Origin: Nematostella vectensis
Lineage: Eukaryota; Cnidaria; Anthozoa; Actiniaria; Edwardsiidae
DNA: 64,000 bases
Direction of reading: 5' to 3'
NCBI RefSeq assembly: GCF_932526225.1
Contig: NC_064045.1
Location: 124,001 to 188,000, forward strand
The number at the start of each line of letters is the position of its first letter. Within the stretch, counting starts at the first letter, position 1. Position numbers and translations under genes: made by a program. Under the pieces are notes generated by a model. That model was not told the DNA's origin. It saw only the letters and a list, made by a program, of their open reading frames with translations, and searched no databases. This document shows positions 33,672 to 47,860 of this stretch, one piece after another.

Positions 33672-34737
33672 CAGGGGTGTAAAGATAAGGACGTTAAGGG
33701 GACGTTAAGATAAGTAAGTTTGTGGGTGAGTTGAGAGGTGTATAGGGTAACAAGAGTTGTTCAAAGGGGTACAGGGTTTCAAGGGTTGGTAATAAGGGTC
33801 AATGATATCAAGAACTAGGTCATAGGGGTGCAAGTTATGAATGAGTGTGTACACAGGGGTACAGGGTATCAATGGCTTGGTCTTGCCGGTGCAGGGTTCT
33901 AGGGGATGGCTCAAACAGGTACAGTGATTCAAGGGCTAGGCAATATGGGTACATTATAATAATTAAAAATAATAATTAAGGATAATAATTAAGGATAATA
34001 GCTACCCTATATCCCTGAGTAACCACCCATAATTAAGCTACACCCCTACGACCTAGCACTAACTACACTTTCCCCTGAGTACCCAACCCTTGCTAAGCTA
34101 CACCCATGTGACGTAGCACCAACTACCCTATACCCCTGAATACCCAACCCTAACTAAACTACACCCCTATAACCGAGCACTTACCTACCCTATAACCCTG
34201 AGTACCCACCCCTAACTAAACTACACCCCTATGTCCTAGCACTAACTGGCCTATACCCCTGAGTACCCGCACCTAGCTGAGCTACACCCCTACGACCTAG
34301 CACTAACTAGCCAATACCCCTCAATACCCAACCCTAACTAAACTACACCTCTACTACCTAGCACTAACTACCCTATACCCCTGAATACCCACCCCTAACT
34401 AAGATAATCCCGTACGACTCAGCACTAACTACCCGATACCCCTGCCTAGCCATCCCTAACTGACCTACACCCCTATGACTTAGCACTTACTACCATATAC
34501 CCCTGAGTACCAACCCCTAACTATGCTACACCCCTATGACCTAGCACTTACTACCCTATACCCCTGCCTACCCATCCTTAACTGACCTACACCCCTATGA
34601 CACCCAATCACATAACTACCATTTACCCATGTATAACCAAGCGCTTACCAACTTGCTCCCCTGTGACTCTGCCGTTTATATCCTGTACCCCTGTGCACCC
34701 ACCCCCTAATGACACCGGCCTTACCTTAACACCCCTG
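33672..34737. repeat. Flank, AT tract, minisatellite
   Basis: Right-flank block 33672-33952, AT tract 33953-33998, minisatellite and left arm 33999-34737. Unlike its counterpart at 23-24 kb it has no dyad-less monomer, which removes about 1 kb from this copy of the higher-order repeat. Confidence 0.87.
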
Positions 34738-35000
34738 AAAAAGTCCCTAGTTGATCTTACCTGGATTCGAACCCTGGCCCGTTTGATTGAGAAGCGAAGC
34801 CCGTACCACTGAGCCATAGCGCCACTCTCGAGATATCAAGGAAAAACTATTATATACCTTATAAGGCTGGGTAAACAAGGCTATACGGTAGTTACTTCTA
34901 GTTTTCAAGAGAGTGGCGCGATAGCTCAGTGATACGGGCTTCGCTTCTCAAACAAGAGGGCCGGGGTTCGAATCCAGGTCAGATCAACTTGGGATTTTTT
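34738..35000. repeat. Divergent tRNA-like dyad 24
   Basis: Minus module 34738-34829 and plus module 34911-35000, with T6 at 34995-35000. Plus box A is TAGCTCAGTGA as in dyad 18. Confidence 0.85.
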
Positions 35001-36218
35001 CAGGGGTGTAAAGATAAGGACGTTAAGTTGACGTTTAGATAAGTGATTTTGTGGGTGAGTTGATAGGTGTATAGGGTAACAAGAGTTGGTCAAAGGGGTA
35101 CAGGGTTTCAAGGGTTGGTAATAAGGGTCAATGATATCAAGAACTAGGTCATAGGGGTGCAAGTTATGAATGAGTGAGTACACAGGGGTACAGGGTATCA
35201 ATGGCTTGGTATTGGAGGTGCCGGGTTTTAGGGGATGCTTCAAACAGGTACAGTGATTCAAGGGCTAGGTAATATGAGTACATTATAATAATTAAAATTA
35301 TAATTAAAAATAATAATTAACAATAATAGCTACCCTATATCCCAGAGTATCCACCCATAATTAAGCTACACCCCTACGACCTAGCACTAACTACGCTATA
35401 CTCCTGAATACATACCCCTAACTAAGCTTTACCCGTACGACCTAGCAATAACTACACTTTACCCCTGAGTACACAACCCTTGCTAAGCTACTCCCCTGTG
35501 ACGTAGCACTAACTACCCTATACCCCTGAATACCCAACCCTAACTAAACTACACCCCTATAACCGTGCACTTACCTACCCTATAACCCTGAGTACCCACC
35601 CGTAACTAAACTACACCCCTATGTCCTAGCACTAACTACCCTATACCCCTAAATACCCACCCCTAACTAAGCTACACCCTTTATGACTTGGCTGTAACTA
35701 CCCCATACCACTGAGTACCCACCCCTAACTAATCTAAACCCCTACGACCTAGCACTAGCTACCCTATACCCATGAGTACCCACCGCTAACTAAGTTACAC
35801 CCTATGACTTAGCAATTACTACCCTATACCCCTGAGTACCAACCCCTGATTAAGCTACACCTCTATGACCTAGCACTTACTACCCTATACCAATGAGTAC
35901 CAACCCCAAACTAGGCTAAACCCCTACGAACTAGCACTAACTACCCTATACCCATGAGTACCCACCGCTAATTTAGCTACACCTCTATGACTTAGCACTT
36001 ACTACCATATACCAATGAGTACCAGCCCCTGATTAAGCTACACCCATATGACCTATCACTTACTACCCTATACCCCTGCATACCCATCCCTAACTGACCT
36101 ACACCCTATGACACCTAATCACATAACTACCCTTTACCCATGTATGACCAAGCGTTTACCAACTTGCACCCCTTTGACCCTGCCGTTTATATAATGTACC
36201 ACTGTGCACTCGACCCCT
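35001..36218. repeat. Flank, AT tract and dyad-less monomer
   Basis: Right-flank block 35001-35281, AT tract 35282-35326, minisatellite and left arm 35328-36218, ending at GACCCC. Near copy of 25112-26328. Confidence 0.87.
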
Positions 36219-36450
36219 TAATAATAATAAATAATTAATAATAAATAAAACATAATTAATAAATAATAATTAATAATAATAATTAATAATAATAATTAAT
36301 AATAATAATTAATAATAATAATTAATAATAATGATTAATAGTAATTAATAATAATAACTAATTATAATAATTAATAATAATAATAAATAATTAATAATTA
36401 ATTAAAATAATAATGATAATTATAATTAATAATAATAATTAATAATAATA
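36219..36450. repeat. TAA-rich tract replacing a dyad
   Basis: Same joint as at 26329, slightly longer through extra ATTAATAATAATA units. Confidence 0.88.
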
Positions 36451-37187
36451 CCTACCCTATATCCCTGAGTATCCACCCCTAATTAAGCTACACCCCTACG
36501 ACCTAGCACTAACTACGCTATACTCCAGAATACCTACCCCTAACTCAGCTTTACCCCTACGACCTAGCAGTAACTACACTTTACACCTGAGTACCCAACC
36601 CTTGCTAAGCTACACCCCTGTGACGTAGCACTAACTACCCTATACCCTTGAATACCCAACCCTAACTAAACTACACCCCTATAACCGAACACTTACCTAT
36701 CCTATAAGTCTGAGAACCCACCCCTAACTAAACTACACCCCTATGTCCTAGCACTAACTAGCCTATACCCCTGAGTAAGCACACCTAGCTGAGCTACACC
36801 CCTACGACTTAGCACTAACTACCCTATACCCCTGAGTACCCACCCCAAACTAAGCTAAACCAGTACGACCTAGCACTAACTACCCTATACACATGAGCAC
36901 CCACCGCTAACTAAGCTACTTCCCTTTGACTTAGCACTTACTACCCTATACCCCTGAGTACCAACCCCTAACAAAGCTACACCCCTATAACCTAACACTT
37001 ACTACCCTATACCCCTGCATACCCATCCCTAACTGACCTACACCCTATGACACCTAATCACATAACTACCCTTTTCCCATGTATGACCAAGCGCTTACAA
37101 ACTTGCACCCCAGTGACCATGCCATTTATATCCTGTACCCCTCTGCACCCACCCCCTAATGCCACCGTCCTTACCTTAACACCCCTG
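36451..37187. repeat. Minisatellite and left arm of dyad 26
   Basis: Like 26548-27224 but with one more subrepeat near 36955-37015. Confidence 0.87.
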
Positions 37188-37449
37188 AAAAAATCCCTAG
37201 TTGATCTTACCTGGATTCAAACCCTGGCCCGTTTGCTTAAGAAGCGAAGCCCGTACCACTGAGCCATAGCGCCACTCTCGAGATATCAAGGAAAACTACT
37301 CTATACCTTATATGGCTGGGTAAACAAGGCTATACGGTAGTTACTTCTAGTTTTCAAGAGAGTGGCGCGATAGCTCAGTGGTACGGGCTTTTCTTCTCGA
37401 ACAAGAGGGCCGGGGTTCGAATCCAGGTCAGATCAACTTGGGATTTTTT
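37188..37449. repeat. Divergent tRNA-like dyad 26
   Basis: Minus module 37188-37279 and plus module 37360-37449, with T6 at 37444-37449. Same type as dyad 20 (CCTTATATGG centre, minus box B GGTTTGAATCC). The minus terminator run is lengthened to T6. Confidence 0.85.
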
Positions 37450-37730
37450 CAGTGGTGTAAAGATAAAGACGTTAAGGGGACATTAAGATAAGTGAGTTTG
37501 TGGGTGAGTTGACAGGTGTATGGGGCAACAAGAGATGGTCAAAGGGGTACAGGGTTTCATGGGTTGGTAATAAGGGTCAATGATATCAAGAACTAGGTCA
37601 TAGGGGTGCAAGTTATGAATGAGTGAGTACACAGGGGTACATGAAATCAATGGCTTGGTCTTGGAGGTGCAGGGTTTTAGGGGATGGTTCAAACAGTTAC
37701 AGGGATTCAAGAGCTAGGTTATATGGGTAC
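37450..37730. repeat. Right-flank block before giant AT block 2
   Basis: Same subtype as 27487-27767. Confidence 0.85.
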
Positions 37731-39318
37731 ATTATAATAATTAATAATAATAATTAATAGTAATTAATAATAATTATTATTAATAATAATTATTAATAAT
37801 AATTATTATTTATTATTAATTATTATTTATTCATAAATATTATCGATAATTATTATTAATATATATTATTATTATAAATGTAAAATATAATTATATATAA
37901 TATATATAATATAATATATATAATTATTATTCATATATATTAAATTATTTTTAATTATTATTAATTACTATTATTAATTACTATTAATTATTATTAATTA
38001 CTTTTATGAATTACTTTCATTAATTATTATTAATTGCAATTATTCATTATTATTAATAATTATTAATAATAAATAATAATAGTAGTTATTAATAATAATT
38101 AATAATAATAATTTATAATAATAATTAATAATAATAATTTATAATAATAATTAATAATAGCAATTAATAATAGTAATTAATAATAATTAATAATAGTAAT
38201 TGATAATAATTACAAAAAGTAATTCATAATACTAATTAATAATAATAAATAATAATTAATAATATTTAATAATAATTAATAGTAATTAATAATATTTACT
38301 ATAATTAATAATAATTAATAAAAATTATTAAAAATTAAGAATAATCAATAATAATCATTGGAAATTAATAATAATAATTAATAATAATTATTAATAATAA
38401 TAACTAATAATAATAATTAATTATAATCAATAATAATAATAATAATTAATAATAATCAATAATATTAATCAATAATATCAATCATTAATTGAAATTAATA
38501 ATAATAATTAATTATAATTAATAATAATCTTTAATAATAATTAATAATTAATAATAATTAATAACAATTAATAATAAATAATAAATAATAATTAATAATT
38601 AATAATAATGAATAATTATTAATTTATAATTAATGACAATTAATATCAATATCAATAATAACAATTAATAATAATAATTAATAATAAATAATAATTAAGA
38701 GTAATAATAATTATTAATAATAAATAAATAATAAAAATTAATATTAATTAATAGTAGTTATTAATAATAATTAATAATAATAAATAATTAATAATAATAA
38801 ATATTAAGAATTAATTAATAAAAATTAATAATAATTAATAAATAATAATAATTAATAATAATTATAATTAATAATAATCAATAATAGGTAATAATTCATA
38901 ATTAATAATAAATAATAAATAATAACAAATAATAATCACTAATAATAAATAATAATTAATAATAAATAAAAAAAAATTAAATAATAAAAATTAATAATTA
39001 ATAATAATAATAATTAATAATAAATAATATTTAATAAATAATTGATAATAGTAATAAATAATTGTAATTAATAATTAATAATAATTGATAATTAATAATA
39101 TTTATTATTTATAATAAATAATAATTAATAATTAATAATAATAACTAATAATAATAATTAATAATAATAATTAATTAATAATAATAATAATAATAATTAA
39201 TAATAATGTTTAATATAATAATAATAATTAATGATAATGATTAATAGTAATTAATAAAAATAACTAATAATATTAATTAATAATAATAATTAATAATAAT
39301 AATTAATAACAATAATTA
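37731..39318. repeat. Giant AT block 2 (~1.6 kb)
   Basis: Close copy of block 1 with the same strand switch and TA-rich core; differences are small indels and single changes. Confidence 0.9.
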
Positions 39319-40080
39319 CCCTATATCCCTGAGTATCCACCCCTAATTGAGCTACGCCCCTACGACCTAGCAACAACTACACTTTACCCCTGTGTACCCA
39401 ACCCTTGCTAAGCTACACCCCTGTGACGTAGCACTAACTACCCTATACCCCTAAATACCCAACCCTAACTAAATTACACTCCTATAGTCGAGCAATTACC
39501 TACCTTATAACCCTGAGTACCCACCCCCAACTAAACTACACCCCTGTCCTAGAACTAACTAGCCTATACCCCTGAGTACCCACAACTAGCTAAGCTACAC
39601 CCCTACGACCTAGCACTAACTAGCCTATACCCCTGAATACCCAACCCTATTAAACTACACCTCTACTACCTAGCACTAACTACCCTATACCCCTGAATAC
39701 CCACCCCTAACTAAGCTACACCCTTATGACTTGGCTGTAACTACCCAATACCCCTGAGTACCCGTCCCAAACTAAGCTAAACCCCTATGACCTAGCAGTA
39801 ACTACCCTATACCCATGAGTACCCACCGCTAACTAAGCTACACCCCTATGACTTAGCGCTTACTACCCTATACCCCTGAGTACAAACCCCTAACTAAGGC
39901 ATACCACTATGACCTAGCACTTACTACCCTATACCCCTGCCTACCCATCCCTAACTGACCTACACCCCTATGACACCTAATCACATAAATACCCTTCACC
40001 CATGTATGACCAAGCGCTTACCAACTTGCACTCCTTTGACCCTGCCGTTTATATCCTGTACCCCTGTGCACCCACCCCCT
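39319..40080. repeat. Minisatellite of dyad-less monomer
   Basis: Copy of 29357-30118, ending at CACCCACCCCC before a TAA tract. Confidence 0.87.
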
Positions 40081-40306
40081 TAATAATAAATAATTAATAA
40101 TTAAAAAAAATAATTAACAAATGATCATTAATAATTAATAATAATAACTAATAATAATAATTAATAATAATAATTAATAATAATGATTAATAGTAATTAA
40201 TCATAATAACTAATAATTATTAATAATAATAATTAATAATAAATAATTAATAATACTAAAAATAATAATAATAATGATTATAATAATAATAATAATAATA
40301 ATAATA
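40081..40306. repeat. TAA-rich tract replacing a dyad
   Basis: Copy of 30119-30381, shorter because fewer pure AAT units are present. Confidence 0.88.
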
Positions 40307-41104
40307 GCTACCCTATATCCCTGAGTATTAACCCCTAACTAAGCTACACCCCTAAGACCTAGCACTAACTACGCTATACTCCTGAATAGCTACCCCTAAC
40401 TAAGCCTCACCCCTACGACCTAGCACTAACTACACTTTACCCCTGAGTACCCAACCCTTGCTAAGCTACACCCCTGTGACGTAGCACTAACTACACTATA
40501 CGCCTGAATACCCAACCCTAACTAAACTACACCCCTATAACCGGGCACTTACCTACCCTATAACCCTGAGTACCCACCCGTAACTAAAGTACACCCCTAT
40601 GTCCTTGCACTAACTAACCTATACCCCTGGGTACCCACACCTAGCTTAGCTACACCCCTACGACCTAGCACTAACTAGCCTATACCCTGAATACCCAACC
40701 TTAACTAAACTACACCTCTACTATCTAGCACTAACTACCCTATACCCCTGAATACCCACCCCTAACTAAGCTACACCCTTATGACTTGGCTGTAACTACA
40801 ATATACCCCTGAGTACCCACCCCTAACTAAGCTAAACCCCTACGACCTAGCACTAACTACCCTATACCCATGAGTACCCACCGCTAATTAAGCTACACCT
40901 GTATGACTTAGCACTCACTACCCAATACCCATGAGTACCAACCCCTAACTGACCTACACCCCTATGATACATAATCACATAACTACCCTTTACCCATGTA
41001 TAACCAAGCGCTTACCAACTTGCACCCCTGTGACCCTGAGGTTCATATCCTGTACCCCTATGCACCAACCCCCTAATGACACCGTTCTTACCTTAACACC
41101 CCTG
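40307..41104. repeat. Minisatellite and left arm of dyad 27
   Basis: Copy of 30382-31180. Confidence 0.87.
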
Positions 41105-41367
41105 AAAAAGTCCCTAGTTGATCTTACCTGGATTCGAACCCTGGACCGTTTGCTTCAGAAGCAAAGCCCGTAGCTTTGAGCCATAGCACAACCCTTGAGA
41201 TATCAAGGAAAAACTACTATATACCTTATAAGGCTGGGTAAACAAGGCTATACGGTAGTTACTTCTCATTTTTAAGAGAGTGGCTAGATAGCTCATTGAT
41301 ACGGGCTTCGCTTCTCAAACAAGAGGGCCGGGTTTCGAATCCAGGTCAGATCAACTTGGGATTTTTT
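41105..41367. repeat. Dyad 27, both box A sequences damaged
   Basis: Minus module 41105-41196 (TGGCTCAAAGC) and plus module 41278-41367, with T6 at 41362-41367. Plus box A reads TAGCTCATTGA and box B GTTTCGAATCC, so neither strand has a good promoter. Confidence 0.83.
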
Positions 41368-41882
41368 CAGGGGTGTAAAGATAAGGACGTTAATTTGACG
41401 TTTAGATAAGTGATTTTGTGGGTGACTTGACAGGTGTATAGGGTAACAAGAGTTGGTCAAAGGGGTACAGGATTTCATGGGTTGATAATAAGGGTCGATG
41501 ATATCAAGAACTAGGTCATAGGGGTGCAAGTTATGAATGCGTGAGTACACAGGGTACAGGGTATCTATGGCTTGGTATTGGAGGTGCCGGGTTTTAAGGT
41601 ATGGTTCAAACAGGTACAGGGATCCAAGAGCTAGGTAATATGGGTACATTATAATAATTAATAATAATAATTACCCTATATCCCTGAGTATTCACCCCCA
41701 ATTAAGCTACACCCCTACGACCTAGCACCAACTACGCTAAACTCCTGAATACCTACCCCTAACTAAGCCTCACCCCTACTACCTAGCAATAACTACACTT
41801 TACCCCTGAGTACCCAACCCTTGCAAAGCTACACCCCTGTGAGCTACACCCTTGGACGTAGCACTAACTTACCCTATACCAC
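41368..41882. repeat. Right flank and truncated minisatellite
   Basis: Right-flank block 41368-41647, AT tract 41648-41672, short minisatellite 41673-41882; counterpart of 32932-33447. Confidence 0.86.
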
Positions 41883-42106
41883 GCCCGTTTGATTGAGAAG
41901 CGAAGCCCGTACCACTGAGCCATAGCGCCACTCTCGAGATATCAAGGAAAAACTACTCTATACCTTATAAGGCTGGGTAAACAAGGCTATACGGAAGTTA
42001 CTTCTAGTTTTCAAGAGAGTGGCGCGATAGCTCAGTGGTACGGGCTTTGCTACTCAAACAACAGGTCCGGGGTTCGAATCCAGGTCAGATCAACTTTGGA
42101 TTTTTT
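41883..42106. repeat. Dyad 28, half minus module
   Basis: Half minus module 41883-41935 and complete plus module 42017-42106, with T6 at 42101-42106, box A TAGCTCAGTGG and box B GGTTCGAATCC. Confidence 0.84.
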
Positions 42107-43172
42107 CAGGGGTGTAAAGATAAGGACGTTAAGGGGACGTTAAGATAAGTAAGTTTGTGGGTGAGTTGAGAGGTGTATAGGGTAACAAGAGTTGTTTAAA
42201 GGGGTACAGGGTTTCAAAGGTTGGTAATAAGGGTCAATGATATCAAGAACTAGGTCATAGGGGTGCAAGTTATGAATGAGTGTGTACACAGGGGTACAGG
42301 GTATCAATGGCTTGGTCTTGCCGGTGCAGGGTTCTAGGGGATGGCTCAAACAGGTACAGTGATTCAAGGGCTAGGCAATATGGGTACATTATAATAATTA
42401 AAAATAATAATTAAGGATAATAATTAAGGATAATAGCTACCCTATATCCCTGAGTAACCACCCATAATTAAGCTACACCTCTACGACCTAGCACTAACTA
42501 CGCTATACTCCTGAATACCTACCCCTAACTAAGCTTTACCCCTACGACCTAGCAATAACTACACTTTACCCCTGAGTACCCAACCCTTGCTAAGCTACAC
42601 CCATGTGACGTAGCACTAACTACCCTATACCCCTGAATACCCAACCCTAACTAAACTACACCCCTATGTCCTAGCACTAACTGGCCTATACCCCTGAGTA
42701 CCCGCACCTAGCTGAGCTACACCCCTACGAATTAGCACTAACTAGCCAATACCCCTCAATACCCAACCCTAACTAAACTACACCTCTACTACCTAGCACT
42801 AACTACCCTATACCCCTGAATACCCACCCCTAACTAAGATAATCCCGTACGACTCAGCACTAACTACCCGATACCCCTGCCTAGCCATCCCTAACTGACC
42901 TACACCCCTATGACTTAGCACTTACTACCATATACCCCTGAGTACCAACCCCTAACTATGCTACACCCCTATGACCTAGCACTTACTACCCTGTACCCCT
43001 GCCTACCCATCCTTAACTGACCTACACCCCTATGACACCCAATCACATAACTACCATTTACCCATGTATAACCAAGCGCTTACCAACTTGCTCCCCTGTG
43101 ACTCTGCCGTTTATATCCTGTACCTCTGTGCACGCACCCCCTAATGACACCGGCCTTACCTTAACACCCCTG
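42107..43172. repeat. Flank, AT tract, minisatellite
   Basis: Right-flank block 42107-42387, AT tract 42388-42434, minisatellite and left arm 42435-43172. Confidence 0.87.
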
Positions 43173-43435
43173 AAAAAGTCCCTAGTTGATCTTACCTGGA
43201 TTCGAACCCTGGCCAGTTTGATTGAGAAGCGAAGCCCGTACCACTAAGCCATAGCGCCACTCTCGAGATATCAAGGAAAAACTACTCTATACCTTATAAG
43301 GCTGGGTAAACAAGGCTATACGGTAGTTACTTCTAGTTTTCAAGAGAGTGGCGCGATAGCTCAGTGATACGGGCTTAGCTTCTGAAACAAGAGGGCCGGG
43401 GTTCGAATCCAGGTCAGATCAACTTGGGAATTTTT
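43173..43435. repeat. Divergent tRNA-like dyad 29
   Basis: Minus module 43173-43264 (box A TGGCTTAGTGG) and plus module 43346-43435, with box A TAGCTCAGTGA and T5 at 43431-43435. The plus loop reads TTCTGAA. Confidence 0.84.
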
Positions 43436-44288
43436 CAGGGGTGTAAAGATAAGGACGTTAAGTTGACGTTTAGATAAGTGATTTTGTGGGTGAGTTGATA
43501 GGTGTATAGGGTAACAAGAGTTGGTCAAAGGGGTACAGGGTTTCAAGGGTTGGTAATAAGGGTCAATGATATCAAGAACTAGGTAATAGGGTTGCAAGTT
43601 ATGAATGAGTGAGTACCCAGGGGTACAGGGTATCAATGGCTTGGTATTGGAGGTGCCGGGTTTTAGGGGATGCTCCAAACAGGTACAGTGATTCAAGGGC
43701 TAGGTAATATGAGTACATTATAATACTTAAAATTATAATTAAAAATAATAATTAACAATAATAGCTACCCTATATCCCTGAGTATCCACCCATAATTAAG
43801 CTACACCCCTACGACCTAGCACTAACTACGCTATACTCCTGAATACATACCCCTAACTAAGCTTTACCCGTACGACCTAGCAATAACTACACTTTACCCC
43901 TGAGTACACAACCCTTGCTAAGCTACTCCCCTGTGACGTAGCACTAACTACCCTATACCCCTGAATACCCAACCCTAACTAAACTACACCCCTATAACCG
44001 TGCACTTACCTACCCTATAACCCTGAGTACCCACCCGTAACTAAACTACACCCCTATGTCCTAGCACTAACTAGCCTATACCCCTGGGTACCCACACCTA
44101 GCTTAGCTACACCCCTACGACCTAGCATTAACTACCCTATACCCCTGCCTACCCATCCCTAACTGACCTACACCCCTATGACACCTAATCACATAACTAC
44201 CCTTTACCAATGTATGACCAAGCGTTTACCAACTTGCACCCCTTTGACCCTGCCGTTTATATAATGTACCCCTGTGCACTCTACCCCT
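43436..44288. repeat. Flank, AT tract and short dyad-less monomer
   Basis: Right-flank block 43436-43716, AT tract 43717-43762, minisatellite and left arm 43763-44288. The minisatellite is several subrepeats shorter than at 35328, one reason this higher-order copy is only about 8 kb. Confidence 0.86.
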
Positions 44289-44509
44289 TAATAATAATAA
44301 TAAATAATTAATAATAAATAAAACATAATTAATAAATAATAATTAATAATAATTAATAATAATAATTAATAATAAAAATTAATAATAATAATTAATAATA
44401 ATGATTAATAGTAATTAATGATAATAACTAATTATAATAATTTATAATAATAAATAATTAATTAAAATAATAATGATAATTATTATTAATAATAATAATT
44501 AATAATAAT
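44289..44509. repeat. TAA-rich tract replacing a dyad
   Basis: Same joint type as 26329 and 36219. Confidence 0.88.
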
Positions 44510-45247
44510 AGCTACCCTATATCCCTGAGTATCCACCCCTAATTAAGCTACACCCCTACGACCTAGCACTAACTACGCTATACTCCTGAATACCTACCCA
44601 TAACTCAGCTTTACCCCTACGACCTAGCAGTAACTACATTTTACACCTGAGTACCCAACCCTTGCTAAGCTACACCCCTGTGACGTAGCACTAACTACCC
44701 TACACCCTTGAATACCCAACCCTAACTAAACTACACCCCTATAACCGAACACTTACCTATCCTTTAAGTCTGAGAACCCACCCCTAACTAAACTACACCC
44801 CTATTTCCTAGCACTAACTAGCCTATACCCCTGAGTACGCACACCTAGCTGAGCTATACCCCTACGACTTAGCACTAACTACCCTATACCCATGAGTACC
44901 CACCCCAAACTAAGCTAAACCAGTACGACCTAGCACTAACTACCCTATACACATGAGCACCCACCGCTAACTAAGCTACTTCCCTTTGACTTAGCACTTA
45001 CTACCCTATACCCCTGAGTACCAACCCCTAACAAAGCTAAACCCCTATAACGTATCACTTACTACCCTATACCCCTGCATACCCATCCCTAACTGACCTA
45101 CACCCTATGACACCTAATCACATAACTACCCTTTTCCCATGTATGACCAAGCGCTTACAAACTTGCACCCCAGTGACCATGCCATTTATATCCTGTACCC
45201 CTCTGCACCCACCCCCTAATGCCACCGTCCTTACCTTAACACCCCTG
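44510..45247. repeat. Minisatellite and left arm of dyad 30
   Basis: Like 36451-37187. Confidence 0.87.
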
Positions 45248-45506
45248 AAAAAAATCCCTAGTTGATCTTACCTGGATTCAAACCCTGGCCCGTTTGCTTA
45301 AGAAGCGAAGCCCGTACCACTGAGCCATAGCGCCGAGATATCAAGGAAAAACTACTCTATACCTTATATGGCTGGGTAAACAAGACTATACGGTAGTTAC
45401 TTCTAATTTTCAAGAGAGTGGCGCGATAGCTCAGTGGTACGGGCTTTGCTTCTCAAACAAGAGGGCCGGGGTTCGAATCCAGGTCAGATCAACTTGGGAT
45501 TTTTTT
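45248..45506. repeat. Divergent tRNA-like dyad 30
   Basis: Minus module 45248-45335 and plus module 45416-45506, with T7 at 45500-45506. The minus module has lost ACTCTC at its 5' edge (CGCCGAGATATC) and has a T7 terminator. Centre CCTTATATGG. Confidence 0.84.
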
Positions 45507-45786
45507 AGTGGTGTAAAGATAAAGACGTCAAGGGGACATTAAGATAAGTGAGTTTGTGGGTGAGTTGACAGGTGTATGGGGCAACAAGAGATGGTCAAAG
45601 GGGTACAGGGTTTCAAGGGTTGGTAATAAGGGTCAATGATATCAAGAACTAGGTCATAGGGGTGCAAGTTATGAATGAGTGAGTACACAGGGGTACATGA
45701 AATCAATGGCTTGGTCTTGGAGGTGCAGGGTTTTAGGGGATGGTTCAAACAGTTACAGGGATTCAAGAGCTAGGTTATATGGGTAC
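45507..45786. repeat. Right-flank block before giant AT block 3
   Basis: Same subtype as 27487-27767. Confidence 0.85.
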
Positions 45787-47220
45787 ATTATAATAATTAA
45801 TAATAATAATTAATAGTAATTAATAATAATTATTATTAATAATAATTATTAATAATATTTATTATTTATTATTAATTATTATTTATTCATAATTATTATC
45901 GATAATTATTATTCATATATATTAATTTTTTTTAATTATTATTAATTACTATTATTATTTACTATTAATTATTATTAATTACTTTTATGAATTACTTTCA
46001 TTAATTATAATTAATTACAATTATTCATTATTATTAATAATTATTAATAATAATTAATAATAGTAATTATTAATAATAATTAATAATAATAATTTATAAT
46101 AATAATTAATAATAATAATTTATAATCAAAATTAATAATAGTAATTAATAATAGTAATTAATAATAATTAAAAATAGTAATTGATAATAATTACAAAAAG
46201 TTATTCATAATACTAATTAATAATAATAAATAATAATTAATAGTAATTAATAATAGTAATTAATAATAATTAATAATAATTGATAATATTTAATATTAAT
46301 TAATAGTAATTAATAATATTTAATATTAATTAATAGTAATTAATAATATTTACTATAATTAATAATAATTGATAAAAATTAAGAATAATCAATAATAATC
46401 ATTAGAAATTAATAATAATAATTAATAATAATTATTAATAATAATAACTAATAATAATAATTAATAAAAATCAATAATAATAATCAAAAAAAATAATAAT
46501 TAATATTAATCAATAACAATAATAATAATTAATAATAATCAATAATATTAATCAATAATATTAATCAATAATTGAAATTAATAATAATAATTAATTATAA
46601 TTAATAATAATCTTTAATAATAATTAATAATTAATAATTAATAATAATTAATAACAATTAATAATAAATAATAAAAAATAATTAATAATTAATAATAATA
46701 AATAATTAAGAATTAATTGTTAAAAATTATTAATAATGAATAAATAATAATTAATAATAATTATAATTAATAATAATCAATAATAGGTAATAATTCATAA
46801 TTAATAATAAATAATAAATAATAATAAATAATAATTACTAATAATAAATAATAATTAATAATAAAAAAAAAATATTAAATAATAAAAATTAATAAATAAT
46901 AATAATAATAATTAATAATAAATAATATTTAATAAATAATTGATAAAAGTAATAAATAATTGTAATTAATAATTAATCATAATTAATAATTAATAATATT
47001 TATTACTTATAATAAATAATAATTAATAATTAATAATAATAACTAATAATAATAATTAATAATAATAATTAATTAATAATAATAATAATAATAATAATGT
47101 TTATTATAATAATAATAATTAATGATAATGATTAATAGTAATTAATAATAATAACTAATAATATTAATTAAAATTAATAATTAATAATAATAATTAATAA
47201 TAATAATTAATAACAATAAT
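45787..47220. repeat. Giant AT block 3, core deleted (~1.4 kb)
   Basis: Related to blocks 1, 2 and 4 but missing the TA-dinucleotide core: after GATAATTATTATT it passes directly to CATATATATTAATTTTTTTT near 45900-45930. It also lacks part of the later section around 46690. Confidence 0.9.
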
Positions 47221-47860
47221 TACCCTATATCCCTGAGTCTCCACCCCTAATTGAGCTACGCCCCTATGACCTAGCAATAACTACACTTTACCCCTGTGTA
47301 CCCAAACCTTGCTAAGCTACACCCCTGTGACGTAGCACTAACTACCCTATACCCCTAAATACCCAACCCTAACTAAATTACACTCCTGTAACCGAGCAAT
47401 TACCTACCTTATAACCCTGAGTACCCACCCCCAACTAAACTACACCCCTGTCCTAGAACTAACTAGCCTATACCCCTGAGTACCCACAACTAGCTAAGCT
47501 ACACCCCTACGACCTAGCACTAACTAGCCTATACCCCTGAATACCCAACCCTATTAAACTACACCTCTACTACCTAGCACTAACTACCCTATACCCCTGA
47601 ATACCCACCCCTAACTAAGCTACACCCTTATGACTTGGCTGTAACTACCCTATACCCCTGAGTACAAACCCCTAACTAAGGCACACCACTATGACCTAGC
47701 ACTTACTACCCTATATCCCTGCCTACCCATCCCTAACTGACCTACACCCCTATGACACCTAATCACATAACTACCCTTCACCCATGTATGACCAAGCGCT
47801 TACCAACTTGCACTCCTTTGACCCTGCCGTTTATATCCTGTAGCCCTGTGCACCCACCCC
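47221..47860. repeat. Minisatellite of dyad-less monomer
   Basis: Counterpart of 39319-40080, shorter by about two subrepeats near 47660. Confidence 0.87.
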
